From positions 62,001-126,000 of the forward strand of contig FORK01000001.1 in the NCBI GenBank assembly GCA_900113995.1: 64,000 nucleotides of DNA, written 5' to 3'. The DNA comes from Ruminococcaceae bacterium D5 (GTDB taxonomy: Bacteria > Bacillota > Clostridia > Oscillospirales > Ruminococcaceae). Both the position numbers and the translations under genes were made by a program. The notes under the pieces are model-generated. The model was given only the letters and a program-made list of their open reading frames with translations. It was not told the DNA's origin and made no database searches. Shown here one piece after another: positions 52,751-63,433 of the stretch; the first letter of the stretch is position 1, and every line of letters begins with the position of its first letter.

Positions 52751-55700
52751 TCAAATGTTATCTAGAATCTTTTGGACGGCATATGGCTTGGCATACTTGA
52801 TATAAGCATCGCTCACGAAAATGGTGTTTGTAGCATGTGGTTCAACCCACATTGCCGGGTAGATAACAATCTTCTTTTTGATTCTTCGTCCAGTTGCGGT
52901 AATTTCACTATCAGCAGTGATTTCGCAGCCTGATTGCTTAAGGATATTCGCTAAAGGCATGATCATGTTAATCTGTGTCTCTGGTTTGATAGGAGATGCT
53001 TTTATGCCATCAACACCCCATTCAAGGAGCTGAAGTGCAGCAAAGCGGTCAAGCATGCCATGTACATATTGGTTCCTGTAATGCTTTAGGCATTTGGAAC
53101 ACGCAGATCCACAATCACAGGAACTCAACAGCTCTTTCATATCGGATAGTAGTTCGGCAATTGCATCGGCTACACTGACAGCATAACCAGCGCCGCTCGA
53201 TAGACTATCGTAAAGATAGATATCGACATAGGAGGCTTCAGCCCCAGTCCTGAGACGATAACCGGTGACAAGTTCGGTGAATTCAACATCAAGTTTTTTG
53301 CTTGCTACCAGTCGCAGTGCTTCAGCTAAGGATTGAGCTGCACGGTTAAGCCATGGATTATCATTACGGCGTGCATCAATAACCTTGTCGTCAATTGTGA
53401 ATTCAAGGACCAACATATCAGTTATGAAGTCATAGCCAAGATTCACATTAAAGGAATTACCGTGACGGCATCTGCTTCGAGCATACTTTGACTTGTATGG
53501 CCTGTTAACGTCATTCAGAACAGAAATATCGTCGCCTGGCATAGCAGCACCACAGTCTTTGCAGACCATAAAGCCCTTGTCATCTGATCCTTTATTCAGC
53601 ATGATGATTCGCTGATTTGTTCGTGAAGCAATTCGTATGTTCTTGCAACCTGGGGCAAGTTTCATTTCTTCTGCATCTGGTAGAGTTGAATACAGAGGCT
53701 GCTGTACGGCGGTATACTCTTCTGATAGCTGAACATCCGGTATTGCTTCAGCATTTCTTGGTGCAAAGCCCCATGGACGCATCATTTCACGAGTGATTTT
53801 GAGATCATCGTTCCCACAGAATGGGCACTGTTTTGTGTTTTCCTCCATCAAGCCAAACCAGCCGCACTCAGGACAAGAGATAATCTGCTTCACATAATTT
53901 GGGTCTTCTGCGTAGGCACGTGCCGGGGTTAGTGATTGACCGTAATGACGTTCACTTCCAGGATAGTAGAATCCGCCAATCTGATAGGTTTGCTTATCAA
54001 CCACAATTGCTCTGCCAGGAGCATATTCGCCAATAGCTACATCAAGTCCACGTTCAACCTCGTAAAGGATTTTCCCGTTCATATCTGGTATATAAGTACT
54101 GACGACGTTCTTCGGGAACGAATATGTTGGGATGATACCTTCTTCATAAAGAGCATCCAAGAGAACTTTTGCATCGCCTTCCTTGGCGCCTTCATCTACA
54201 CCAAAAAGCTCGGGATGAGCATGGCATTTTTCTTTAAGTGTATCAAGGGCCTCTTCGAGTTCATCCGCAAACTCTGAATAATGAAATACCACTCCAATAG
54301 GCAAAAGGAGCTTGTCCTTATCAACACTGTAGGAAGCAAGATAGTTCTTGAAACTGTCAAGGAAATCTTCGAGAAAAACGGCTGCGGGAACTGTATCAAG
54401 GCTCATATGTTTTTCTGCGAGAAATTCCTGTAAGACAACCATAGCCAGATGGCGCTGGAGGAGTTTCTCGCTTCGCACATCGATCCACGGCCTGCGGGGA
54501 TCGCCACGGAACATGGGAATCGGGTCATTGAAGTACAATGTATCATGAGGACCATCTTCACAGAAGGTAACGATTGTAGATAAACTAGATCCACGACGGC
54601 CCGCACGGCCAGCTCTCTGTTGATAGTTTTCACGCATTGGCGGAATGTTTCGCAGACCAACTGCAACTAGGGAGCCAATATCAATACCAACTTCCATGGT
54701 GGTTGTGCTGCTGAGAATATCGACAGGCGTTTCACCATCTTGAATCAAGTCCTGGAAGCGTAACTCATATTGTTCGGTCTTACTCCAAAGGTCGTCACGC
54801 TGGTCTTTATGTGAGAGCTGAGCAGTATGCTCCTCTGTGTCGATCACATGGATTGGCTCACCCTGAACCGCGTCAGCCACCGGCCTTCTCCAGAAACTAA
54901 GTGCTTCGTATTCGTCGGATTCCATCTTGTGGATATGAGTAGAACCGCAGCTTGGGCATCTGCCTTTTAGGAAGAAAGGTGTCAACTCAGAGCACTGCTC
55001 ACACTTGTACCATACATGCGTAGCATCATAACGTGTCTTTACTCTGGAAAGATCAATATATAGTTTGCCGTTATCAGGTTGCGCTGAGTCAAGGAATGCT
55101 TCTTTCAATACTCGTTTCCAAGCCATCTCAGTTTCATTTCCGTCACTCCAACCCATGATCTCTCGGATGACTTTCGAAAACTCCCAATCTTTATCAAGTC
55201 CATAACCACCTCGCTTTGGGCGAACCTTTAACCGAACCGTATCATTGATGGTATGGCCAAGGGCAGTAGACATATCACAGATCGATAGAATCCAAGCATT
55301 GAAGAGATTGATAAACTCCTCATCGGTGACCGTCACATGGTTTTCCTCGAGAGCATCGACAGCATCAAAAAGCGCCTGATCGGTAGGTTCAATCCAGCTC
55401 GTAGCGGAGTCGTACAAAGTGTTATAACCTCCAGCGAACAGTCGAAGAAGGTACTCTTGCATCTGTACAGGCGCGTTCGCAATCGTAAATCGCGGAGCGT
55501 AGTCCCTTCCCCGTTTTACGCATCGATTGTAATTATTCAGCGCGGAAGCACAATCTTCAGCGAATTTTGTGCGTTCATCGGCATGGAACATCTGCACATG
55601 ACGCTGACCAGCTGCAAGGCAGAAATAATCGTACAGCGTATTCATGGATTGCTCGACTGTTTGCTCTTCCATTGTTTTTATCGCTATTGCAAATAACTGC

Positions 55701-57997
55701 CTTGCAGCAGAAATGTCCGAAGCATCAGACATATCTCTAGCCAGTTTTGCTGCACGTTGACGGCTATCAGAGAAAAGCAAAACCTTGCGTCCCTCGTTAG
55801 GAAAACGAACAGGATCACTGTCCTTTCCTGGTACAGCAGGTTGCAGTTGGAACTGCGACTTAATCAAGTTGAAGAAAGACTGATTACCTCGAGTGCTGAA
55901 TGAGGTAAGCTGCGATGTAGAAAGTTGATGCCTGCAATGCGGGCAGGTCGGGAAGGTAATGATCTGCGGCCTGCCTTTTGCAGAGTAGTTGCAGTAGTAT
56001 AGCTTTCTAATCCATGACTTACCAGCGGAAGCGTCATCCGTAAAGTTGATAAACCCGCTCTTCACATCAAGATAACAGGGTTTGATGGCGTTTTTACCCT
56101 GTTTTGCAGGTAGCTCAAAATCGTCAGTTGGAATAAACAGATGTACTTCTTTCATCCTGTGATCCATTAACTGACCGGGGTAGCGCCACAGGTATACATT
56201 TCCATGAAGTTCCGAGTCATCTTCAAGGACATAGCCCTTGAAGAATAGCGCACCACAGCGTCTGTCATTATAAAGCTCATAGACCACACTGCCACAATGG
56301 GGGCAAATCAAATTACCATCAGACAAATAGACCTCACCTAAAGTGAGACCTCCTTCCGAATGAGAACGGCTGCAATTTGCATTGGCACAGGCATAAACTC
56401 CAGAAATTCCTTTGAAAAGCATATGCATGCGTGCAGGGAAAAGGACAGAACCCTTGGCGTTTTTTGCAAGTGGTGCAATTGCCAGAAGGACACTGACCGC
56501 TTTTAAAGCATTTTCCTGACTGAGATCCGGGAAGATACCGTAAGACAACTCTCCTAGGGATACTGCATTCCCACGACAATACTTGATGAGTTCATGGAAC
56601 GGGCGATAATAGACAAGATTGTCGTACATCCAGTTGTAGATCGCTTCCAAGGAGTTGATATTCTGGTCAAAGCCTTCCAATTGACACCAGAACGACAAGA
56701 GCGCAGAAAGCTTTAAGTCATCCTTGTCCTCAAATTGGCTAGGATCTGAGCTTAAGAGAAGCTCAGCGGGTATGTCATATTTCAACTGACCATCAATGAC
56801 TTCTCTTTCGCCGGTGAGATAGCAAAACCGGGTTGCTTTGTCGGAGGCAGTAAGCTCATTTGCAAACTTCATTACTGAATCAACGTCTTGCTGATTCTTG
56901 TTGGGCATACTTGCGGTTGTAAGTATAAATTGCACGCGGTCACGGCTAATGCCAAGTTTATGGAAAAGTCTGCGAATCAGCAACGCAACTTCACCGCCTG
57001 ATGAACCACGGTACATGTGTGCTTCATCAATAACAAACAGCAATTTGTTCTCGTTGTTCGAAGCAAGCCACTCGCGAGTATCATCCCAGATTTTCTGTTC
57101 TCTAGGGCGCAGCAACATATATTCCAGCATAGAATAGTTTGTGATGAGAATGTCTGGGCAAAATTGCTGCATTTCAAAGCGGGTTATTAGCTCTGCGTCC
57201 TCATCGTTTGGAATATGCCTACTCTCATGAAGTCCTTGCAGAAACTGATGCATATCTGCCTTTGCGGGGATCTTTCCCTCTTTGAGAAGGTGATTGAAGT
57301 ATTCTTGTTCAGAATCACTTTGCGGGAAAGACATTCTGGCCAAAGTTTTTTCAAGTTTTCTGTCCTGTTCTGTAGAAGGCTGCGCTCCAGGGTATGGGGT
57401 TCGACCAGTATACATACCAAATTGGGGACGGCGAACTTCGTCACCGCAGGTGTTTCTGAATATCTTGATAAACTTCTTATCAGGATCTCCAATCATCCTT
57501 CTGAGTCGGCTAACCTGATCTGAAACCAGAGCGTTCATGGGATACATAACAATTGTGCGAACGCCTCGTTTTGCCCATGATTCTTTGGAGTTTCTCGCTT
57601 CATCAGCCATCTTCGCAAGAAGCGGCCACATAAAACACTCCGTTTTACCAGAACCAGTACCCGTTGACACAAACAGGTTTTCACCTCTGGTTGCCGCTTC
57701 AAGCGCAGATATCTGGTGAGCAAATGGAGATGGAAAAACCCCGATGCCCGCTTCTGCCAACTGTAAGAAATAATCTTTCAGCCAAGGTTCTATGGATGCT
57801 GTTTCAATGCCGTTTTGGACAGTAACATATGCCGGAGATGACTCAATAAAGGGTTTCTGGTAAAGCAGTCCCTCATCATCAATATGATCGCTTAAGGCAG
57901 AGAGCAGGAGAGGAGACTTTCCGAAATACTGTGATTTAATATAGTCTTCCAACTCCGTTCGCAACTGCTTATGAACAGAATTCGCTCCGTTTGGCAT
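52751..57997 (-). CDS. Giant DEAH helicase with DUF1998 (DruE / DrmA-DrmB-like)
   Basis: 1748 residues. Walker A VSTGTGSGKTECF (about 111-119), FVIDEAHMYRG, TTASMPN, STTTMEVGIDIGS and QQRAGRAGRRGSS are the SF2 motifs. Four or more zinc ribbons are interspersed (CPHCGS; CEQCSELTPFFLKGRCPSCG; CPECGWFG with CPFCG; CKDCGAAMPG). The C-terminus carries DUF1998: DSLSSGAGYAVSVADAI, SCDCGSACSKCLKHY, YVHGMLDR. The architecture matches DruE of Druantia and fused DrmA-DrmB of DISARM; the partners differ from both. Start shares the stop of the upstream gene. Confidence 0.88.
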   Translation of the reverse strand: MPNGANSVHKQLRTELEDYIKSQYFGKSPLLLSALSDHIDDEGLLYQKPFIESSPAYVTVQNGIETASIEPWLKDYFLQLAEAGIGVFPSPFAHQISALEAATRGENLFVSTGTGSGKTECFMWPLLAKMADEARNSKESWAKRGVRTIVMYPMNALVSDQVSRLRRMIGDPDKKFIKIFRNTCGDEVRRPQFGMYTGRTPYPGAQPSTEQDRKLEKTLARMSFPQSDSEQEYFNHLLKEGKIPAKADMHQFLQGLHESRHIPNDEDAELITRFEMQQFCPDILITNYSMLEYMLLRPREQKIWDDTREWLASNNENKLLFVIDEAHMYRGSSGGEVALLIRRLFHKLGISRDRVQFILTTASMPNKNQQDVDSVMKFANELTASDKATRFCYLTGEREVIDGQLKYDIPAELLLSSDPSQFEDKDDLKLSALLSFWCQLEGFDQNINSLEAIYNWMYDNLVYYRPFHELIKYCRGNAVSLGELSYGIFPDLSQENALKAVSVLLAIAPLAKNAKGSVLFPARMHMLFKGISGVYACANANCSRSHSEGGLTLGEVYLSDGNLICPHCGSVVYELYNDRRCGALFFKGYVLEDDSELHGNVYLWRYPGQLMDHRMKEVHLFIPTDDFELPAKQGKNAIKPCYLDVKSGFINFTDDASAGKSWIRKLYYCNYSAKGRPQIITFPTCPHCRHQLSTSQLTSFSTRGNQSFFNLIKSQFQLQPAVPGKDSDPVRFPNEGRKVLLFSDSRQRAAKLARDMSDASDISAARQLFAIAIKTMEEQTVEQSMNTLYDYFCLAAGQRHVQMFHADERTKFAEDCASALNNYNRCVKRGRDYAPRFTIANAPVQMQEYLLRLFAGGYNTLYDSATSWIEPTDQALFDAVDALEENHVTVTDEEFINLFNAWILSICDMSTALGHTINDTVRLKVRPKRGGYGLDKDWEFSKVIREIMGWSDGNETEMAWKRVLKEAFLDSAQPDNGKLYIDLSRVKTRYDATHVWYKCEQCSELTPFFLKGRCPSCGSTHIHKMESDEYEALSFWRRPVADAVQGEPIHVIDTEEHTAQLSHKDQRDDLWSKTEQYELRFQDLIQDGETPVDILSSTTTMEVGIDIGSLVAVGLRNIPPMRENYQQRAGRAGRRGSSLSTIVTFCEDGPHDTLYFNDPIPMFRGDPRRPWIDVRSEKLLQRHLAMVVLQEFLAEKHMSLDTVPAAVFLEDFLDSFKNYLASYSVDKDKLLLPIGVVFHYSEFADELEEALDTLKEKCHAHPELFGVDEGAKEGDAKVLLDALYEEGIIPTYSFPKNVVSTYIPDMNGKILYEVERGLDVAIGEYAPGRAIVVDKQTYQIGGFYYPGSERHYGQSLTPARAYAEDPNYVKQIISCPECGWFGLMEENTKQCPFCGNDDLKITREMMRPWGFAPRNAEAIPDVQLSEEYTAVQQPLYSTLPDAEEMKLAPGCKNIRIASRTNQRIIMLNKGSDDKGFMVCKDCGAAMPGDDISVLNDVNRPYKSKYARSRCRHGNSFNVNLGYDFITDMLVLEFTIDDKVIDARRNDNPWLNRAAQSLAEALRLVASKKLDVEFTELVTGYRLRTGAEASYVDIYLYDSLSSGAGYAVSVADAIAELLSDMKELLSSCDCGSACSKCLKHYRNQYVHGMLDRFAALQLLEWGVDGIKASPIKPETQINMIMPLANILKQSGCEITADSEITATGRRIKKKIVIYPAMWVEPHATNTIFVSDAYIKYAKPYAVQKILDNI

Positions 57998-59007
57998 CAG
58001 ATTGTCCCTCCTTTAAATTCATATCCCTCATCAGATAGAATATTTTTAATGGCTGTAAAGACTTCTATTGAGAGTTTTCGCCTAAAATTGCACGGGAGTG
58101 ATGTGCATATCTCAGGCCAGCTATAGAGTTTTAAAAACTCAAGTTCACGTGGTGGGAGCAAATAATTCATATGTACATGGACTAATGCTCCATCCTCGAA
58201 ATACTCTATTGGCGGCAATGTTCCATAGGTTGAGAGACAAGCACATGCAAGCGATCTGTAATTGTAGGACTCTACCTGCCACTGTGGGAGCGGGCTGACT
58301 TCCATCGTGGTGCCATAATAGCGGTAAAGATAGTATAACTGTGAACCTTTCATTCCGGTTCGAAGAATCGAAACAGTACCAGTCGTATCTGGCTTGTTTA
58401 CCCAGTACCCTTGGGAGAAGGGCGGTTTTAAGCGAAGGTACTCTGTATTTTGCTCAAACGACAGATCGGATTTCCAAGAAGCAGCAGACAGCGTTATACG
58501 CCACAATGTTTGTAAATTCTCTTGGTCGAGACCGAACATTGCCTTTATCTTATCTGTATTTTTTGCTCCATACTGTTTTGAATAAAATCCAATACCGGAT
58601 ACACAGGAAATACTATCCAGAGCAATACCTCTTTGAAATAAGATATCACCAAACGGTTCTTCATGCTTCATTGATGGAACTATTCGGTTGGGGCGGTGAT
58701 AAACCACGCCAGTGCTTAAGAATTGGTCTGCAATCTCATCTTCGAGCTCTTCAGAAACATATGGTAAGCTGCCAGACAGCTCCGGGTACATTGATTTGTA
58801 ATTTGCAAGCATGCTGCGGACTTTCCTTTTTAAGTGCACAATGGAAATGGTGCCTTCTTCCGAGTCGTCCCAGAGCGAAGCATAAGCCATCATTCCACAG
58901 ATACTATACACCAGACGAGTTTTCCATTCGTTCTCTGTTTCTCGTGCTCCTTTGCAGATATGATACTTGTGCGCCACTGACGAAAGCAGCCCATTATACT
59001 TATTCAT
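57997..59007 (-). CDS. Unknown protein of the four-gene helicase cassette
   Basis: 336 residues, soluble, no known motif. Begins MNKYNGLLSSVAHKYHICKG, contains ENEWKTRLVYSICGMMAYAS, and ends with an Arg/Lys-rich segment. Its start and stop each share bases with its neighbours (59007 and 57997), showing tight translational coupling and probably a fixed stoichiometry with the helicase. No function assigned. Confidence 0.7.
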   Translation of the reverse strand: MNKYNGLLSSVAHKYHICKGARETENEWKTRLVYSICGMMAYASLWDDSEEGTISIVHLKRKVRSMLANYKSMYPELSGSLPYVSEELEDEIADQFLSTGVVYHRPNRIVPSMKHEEPFGDILFQRGIALDSISCVSGIGFYSKQYGAKNTDKIKAMFGLDQENLQTLWRITLSAASWKSDLSFEQNTEYLRLKPPFSQGYWVNKPDTTGTVSILRTGMKGSQLYYLYRYYGTTMEVSPLPQWQVESYNYRSLACACLSTYGTLPPIEYFEDGALVHVHMNYLLPPRELEFLKLYSWPEICTSLPCNFRRKLSIEVFTAIKNILSDEGYEFKGGTI

Positions 59008-61772
59008 TAGAATTCTCCTAAAACATACTGCAGATCACGCTTGAGGCCTTCAGAAATTGCGATACCCTTTTGAGGATCAGCAATCGCCTCTGTGAGTTCA
59101 TTAATTTCCAGTGAAGCATAAGCAATAGGAAGAACAGCATATAAGAAGTCCTCATCCGTTGTTGTTGCAGAGTAAATGCCGTGCATCGTAGCAACAAGTC
59201 TGTTGATTCGGTTCCTGACTAACGAACCTATCTTTAATTTTGAAAGGACCCTTAAATCTTTACGTGTACCCTTTGGCGTTGAGTAGGCTTTGAAGTCCTC
59301 AGCAAAATAACCTCCATAGTATTTTCCGGTAGCTTTTTCATCCACAAAAAACTCTGTAAACAACGGTAGCATAAATCCGTACAGGCTCTTTGGCTCAACT
59401 TGGATATCTTCTGCATATGGATGGGTGGCAACATAGAAAATATCTTTTTGAGAAAGAATCTCCGGGAGTCTGTTCATCCAGCCACTTGCAAGAAGATTGT
59501 TGATTATCACAATGTCTTCGCCATCGGTGCCAATTTCAGTGATTACCTGATTGCAATAACCGCCCTCACAGCAGAGCATTCCATATTTATGACCTGTTAC
59601 GGCTGCGCTGAATGCTTGAACAATGTCAATTGCATTAGGGCCAACAAGAAAAATTGGCTGTTTTTCGATATAGGCAGCGCAGAGGAACGCGGCTAGGCTG
59701 CTTCTGTATTTTTCTGCTACACCAGCTTCCTTGAGCTCAAATGCGGCTGTATTAATGACATCTGCCCAAGAGTGATGAGCTTCGAGATCATTTAGATCAT
59801 CGAATGCTGAAAAAGTGTGATATGGGGCAATAACAGGTTTGGACGAAATTTCAACTGCGGCAGGAGTCTCTGTGGCTGCAACTTGAATCGGTTGTCCACC
59901 AACAAAAGCCATATTTGCAATGAAATCTGCCGCGTGTTCGCGTGCCTTTTGTATTCTTTCAGCAACTGCTACTTCAACATCCTCAGCCAGTTTTTCCTTT
60001 TCTGCTATGACACCGGCAAGACGTTCTTCTTCCGATTTTGTTTTATTAAACGCTTCTTGCGCTTCGAATAAACTAACAGTAGCAGATTTTAACTGGGCAT
60101 CAAGTGAATCGAGTTTCTTCTGGGCTTCAGCTAATAAACTCTTATTCTCTGCTTCCCAATCCGTACGAATGAGTGCTTTTATTCTTTCCTGAAGTTCAGT
60201 ACTTGCAGAAATAGCAGAGAGGATTATTTCGTCTTCTAAACTATCTCCATCAACGTATTTCCAGACCACATTTAGGAATTCATCCAGCAATTCTTTAGCA
60301 GCGGAATTGGAGCAACGGCACGCAGTCTCAATCTTGCACGTTATGTCGTCAACCGGAATTGAACTGAGAAAATCCTTGAAGGTTCTATACTCGGCACGAG
60401 TCAACCCTCTTGTTTTATATGTACCCCAAGAAATTGAAGAGAAAACGATATTCTTTACAATATCAAGTGGACTTTTCAATTGATAAAGCTTACTTGGAAG
60501 ACCAGCAAACGCATTTCTATAGAAAGAAAGCCCATTATCCAAACGCAAAATGTTGCCACCAGTAAATTCATATACTGGTACTTCAATGCAATCTTCAGCA
60601 AAGGCAGTTTTTCCATTAACCGTGTTGAGTTCTTGGGTGTTGCACAGAATGCCCATGTACTGTCCTTTGGATGCATAAAAGGCGAACATGACTCTATGAC
60701 TATGAGGTTGGTATTCGATTCCGTTTTTCAGCAGATTGATCAGGTTGTCAAGGTTTGATGCTTCTGAAATGGTAACGACTTCAATGGCATCAAGGTCCAT
60801 GTTGTACCGGGATAATATATAATCCTTGGAAGGGTCCTTCTCATTCGGAGTTGCGGACCAAGTCCAAATGCCATAAAAACCGTCATTGGAAGGGCCGTCC
60901 TTATAGAAAATCTTGTCTCTATTTGTGAAGTACGGCGGAACATCTTCACTTTTGCGGAAAATGTGATAGTGCCCATTATGACTCAAATCAGCATAACGAA
61001 TAAGCCATTTCTGCCCATTGTAATCTGAGATAACACTACATAAAGAAACGATTTCATCGCTACCAACTGAGGGCAGAACAGAAGTATCTGTATCGTCAAA
61101 CTGTGCGAGATAATCGGCATCGTCACTTTTAGCAGCGGTAGGAGCAGTCTGCAACTCAGTAATTCTCTCTTGCGCCTCAGCTAACAAGGATTCCAATGTG
61201 TCTTTATCCTGTTCAAGCTCTTGTATTTTCCGTTCGTATTCTGCCTTTATAGTATTAACTCTCTGCTGAGTAGCAGCAATTTGATCGAGTAGATGGCGTT
61301 TTTCTTCTTCCATAATCTTAATACGGTCAGCCACTTCCGCATTCCTTGCACGCTCAGATTTGATGCTCTCCATTCTTTCTTGAAGTTTAGAGCGGGCATC
61401 CGTATCCAAAGTTTTTCCTGCAAGTTTGAGGTATAAATCAACATTATTGGCAAAGACGGAGTCAAGCATAGTCGTTGCCAATGCAATGTCATGCGTTGAA
61501 CCTTCCCTTTCAAGCCCCTCTATGTTTTCCTGAATTTCCTTAAGCCAGATCTTTACCTTTGTATTGGCCCACATTGCAATAAAGGGCTTGTCAACATTGA
61601 CTATAGCAATCGAAAGCGCTTGCTGCTCTGTCAATGATTTGGCTCTGAATCCTTTTCGTATTTTCGAGAATTCCTGTTCGTTTCTTTTGAAGAGTTCTTT
61701 GAAATCTCTACCAGTGATAATTCCGCAGAGGATTGATTTCTCTTCCTGAGTAAGAAGATCAATGTAATTCAT
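59007..61772 (-). CDS. Coiled-coil protein with a degenerate AAA-like P-loop
   Basis: 921 residues. A helical N-terminus, coiled coils at about 145-215 and 530-620, and between them a beta-rich domain (WLIRYADLSHNGHYHIFRKS). Around residue 711 a P-loop position reads IFLVGPNAIDIVQAF, where active ATPases have GxxGxGKS/T. DIVIINNLL follows at the Walker B place and FYVATHPY at a sensor-like place. I infer an inactivated AAA+ module acting as scaffold or sensor. 11 bases after the zinc-protein gene. Confidence 0.7.
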   Translation of the reverse strand: MNYIDLLTQEEKSILCGIITGRDFKELFKRNEQEFSKIRKGFRAKSLTEQQALSIAIVNVDKPFIAMWANTKVKIWLKEIQENIEGLEREGSTHDIALATTMLDSVFANNVDLYLKLAGKTLDTDARSKLQERMESIKSERARNAEVADRIKIMEEEKRHLLDQIAATQQRVNTIKAEYERKIQELEQDKDTLESLLAEAQERITELQTAPTAAKSDDADYLAQFDDTDTSVLPSVGSDEIVSLCSVISDYNGQKWLIRYADLSHNGHYHIFRKSEDVPPYFTNRDKIFYKDGPSNDGFYGIWTWSATPNEKDPSKDYILSRYNMDLDAIEVVTISEASNLDNLINLLKNGIEYQPHSHRVMFAFYASKGQYMGILCNTQELNTVNGKTAFAEDCIEVPVYEFTGGNILRLDNGLSFYRNAFAGLPSKLYQLKSPLDIVKNIVFSSISWGTYKTRGLTRAEYRTFKDFLSSIPVDDITCKIETACRCSNSAAKELLDEFLNVVWKYVDGDSLEDEIILSAISASTELQERIKALIRTDWEAENKSLLAEAQKKLDSLDAQLKSATVSLFEAQEAFNKTKSEEERLAGVIAEKEKLAEDVEVAVAERIQKAREHAADFIANMAFVGGQPIQVAATETPAAVEISSKPVIAPYHTFSAFDDLNDLEAHHSWADVINTAAFELKEAGVAEKYRSSLAAFLCAAYIEKQPIFLVGPNAIDIVQAFSAAVTGHKYGMLCCEGGYCNQVITEIGTDGEDIVIINNLLASGWMNRLPEILSQKDIFYVATHPYAEDIQVEPKSLYGFMLPLFTEFFVDEKATGKYYGGYFAEDFKAYSTPKGTRKDLRVLSKLKIGSLVRNRINRLVATMHGIYSATTTDEDFLYAVLPIAYASLEINELTEAIADPQKGIAISEGLKRDLQYVLGEF

Positions 61773-61783
61773 AATACATCTCC

Positions 61784-63343
61784 TTATCTATTCGTATTCA
61801 TGTTGCGATAGGCTTCTTGCAATCTCCGGTATGATTGCTCATTAATGGTGCCATTTTTAATACATTTTCGTATCCACTGGCATACCTGCGGATAGCAATT
61901 CATGCCCGCCAACATATTTCGCAAAGAGTGCGGAGCTGGGATTGTTGCCCCTGATACATTAGTAATTCGCTTCAGAATTTCAATTTCGTCATTAACAACG
62001 ATGGGCTGTTGTTTCTTGAAATCGATTTGCCAGTTGACATCAAGGCCAATGACAACCTGAACGCTTAAACCGTAGGATAGTCCGTCCAGCTCGATATATT
62101 TGTCAGCGGATATTTTTTGCTTATCAACAACACGGTTATTGTTGGAGATAATAAGCTCGCCATCAAATGTTGATTTGAAGCGCAGTGTTTTGTTGTGTGG
62201 TAGAGTATCGGTCTCGCCAGGATCAACCTCAGTACCTGCAATATCGGTTACTGAAACTTCTGGATGCAAACCTACTTGGTCAAGAGGCTCTTTCCAAAGG
62301 TATGTATATTGTAAAGCTTGAGTACGGCCAGCAGATATCAATTGCTGCCTACCGGAGCAAAACACCTCATATAGTTTTGGCTGAGATGAATTGTAATTTA
62401 GCTGACGAACTGTCACTGAAGGAAATGTTTTAACTGCAGCTACATTACCATCGACAAGCATATACATACTGTTTTGATTGTGCTTAACAATATAATTTCC
62501 TTCGACAAATAACGGCCATACCGGTTGCAATGAAACAGGGTGATCTGTCAGCCGACAATGGAAGTCGAGATAGAATCGGGCTGCATCTTCATTAAATGCA
62601 GATGCAGAAACCACATAGAGAGTCCAAGTTTCCCACCCGATTCGTTTTTGCATGATTTCTTGAATTCGCACGCTGCTGAATGACTCCCTATAGATGTAGC
62701 CACGTTTTAGCAGGTAGTATTCTTTATCAATCTCAACATCGGAATCATATGAGAGTTTTTTGCCGGAAACTTTTTCAAACAACGTGCCGTCCGGATCAAT
62801 ACCTTTAATTTCTGCTGGCCAGAATTCACGTAATTTTTCGTTTCCATTTTGAAAACCGAGCGTGTATTTTTCAAATGGTCTTTCACCGATCGGAAGATAT
62901 GTGATGCTGTCGCAATTCAGGCGTTCTTTGGTGAACACATAGCGTACATCAGATACTCCCTTTGGTCTAATTTCTATACAGAAGTCCTTACTGAGCAAAC
63001 TTATTGGCGCACGAATCAAACCGACTTCAAAACTGAAAGAAGATGAGGATACGTTTGTAATACGGATTGGTAAATCGTGTTCCTGAGAACCGTAAGAGAT
63101 TGAATAGCCAGCTCCGAATGTGCGCTCAGGACAATCCTTACTTTTTTCATAAGAACTGTGTCTGAAATGACGTGTTTTCTCTCCACCTTTAGTAAGCCCA
63201 ACATACTGGCCACAGAGTTCACACATAAACAGACCGCTATGAGCAGATACAGTTCCACCCGGATGCAATCTGGCGGCTTGCTCTGCTGTGATTCGCTTCC
63301 AGCCATTATCCGACCACATACAGACATGTGTTAGTGAAGCCAT
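61784..63343 (-). CDS. Zinc-motif (CoiA-like N-terminus) protein of the helicase cassette
   Basis: 519 residues from 63343 (GGAGGA six bases before; an ATG at 63349 overlaps that site). The N-terminal 75 residues hold CELCGQYVGLT, then RHFRHSSYEKSKDCPE, a Cys/His layout like the CoiA N-terminal domain. The remaining about 440 residues are beta-rich and unrecognised, perhaps Ig-like. First structural gene of the cassette after the HTH regulator. Role unknown; nucleic-acid or surface recognition plausible. Confidence 0.65.
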   Translation of the reverse strand: MASLTHVCMWSDNGWKRITAEQAARLHPGGTVSAHSGLFMCELCGQYVGLTKGGEKTRHFRHSSYEKSKDCPERTFGAGYSISYGSQEHDLPIRITNVSSSSFSFEVGLIRAPISLLSKDFCIEIRPKGVSDVRYVFTKERLNCDSITYLPIGERPFEKYTLGFQNGNEKLREFWPAEIKGIDPDGTLFEKVSGKKLSYDSDVEIDKEYYLLKRGYIYRESFSSVRIQEIMQKRIGWETWTLYVVSASAFNEDAARFYLDFHCRLTDHPVSLQPVWPLFVEGNYIVKHNQNSMYMLVDGNVAAVKTFPSVTVRQLNYNSSQPKLYEVFCSGRQQLISAGRTQALQYTYLWKEPLDQVGLHPEVSVTDIAGTEVDPGETDTLPHNKTLRFKSTFDGELIISNNNRVVDKQKISADKYIELDGLSYGLSVQVVIGLDVNWQIDFKKQQPIVVNDEIEILKRITNVSGATIPAPHSLRNMLAGMNCYPQVCQWIRKCIKNGTINEQSYRRLQEAYRNMNTNR

Positions 63344-63433
63344 ATGCATTCCTCCTTGTGTCGTTTTCTGGGTTCCTCAAGTTTTTCATTCTGGTCTTAC
63401 AATTTGGAGGGATTTTACATTATCTTTTGCTGT

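Noticed and set aside
52751-57997. Calling the giant helicase DruE and the cassette Druantia outright
   Set aside because: The architecture fits, but none of the Druantia partner genes I know is present; left as DruE/Drm-like.
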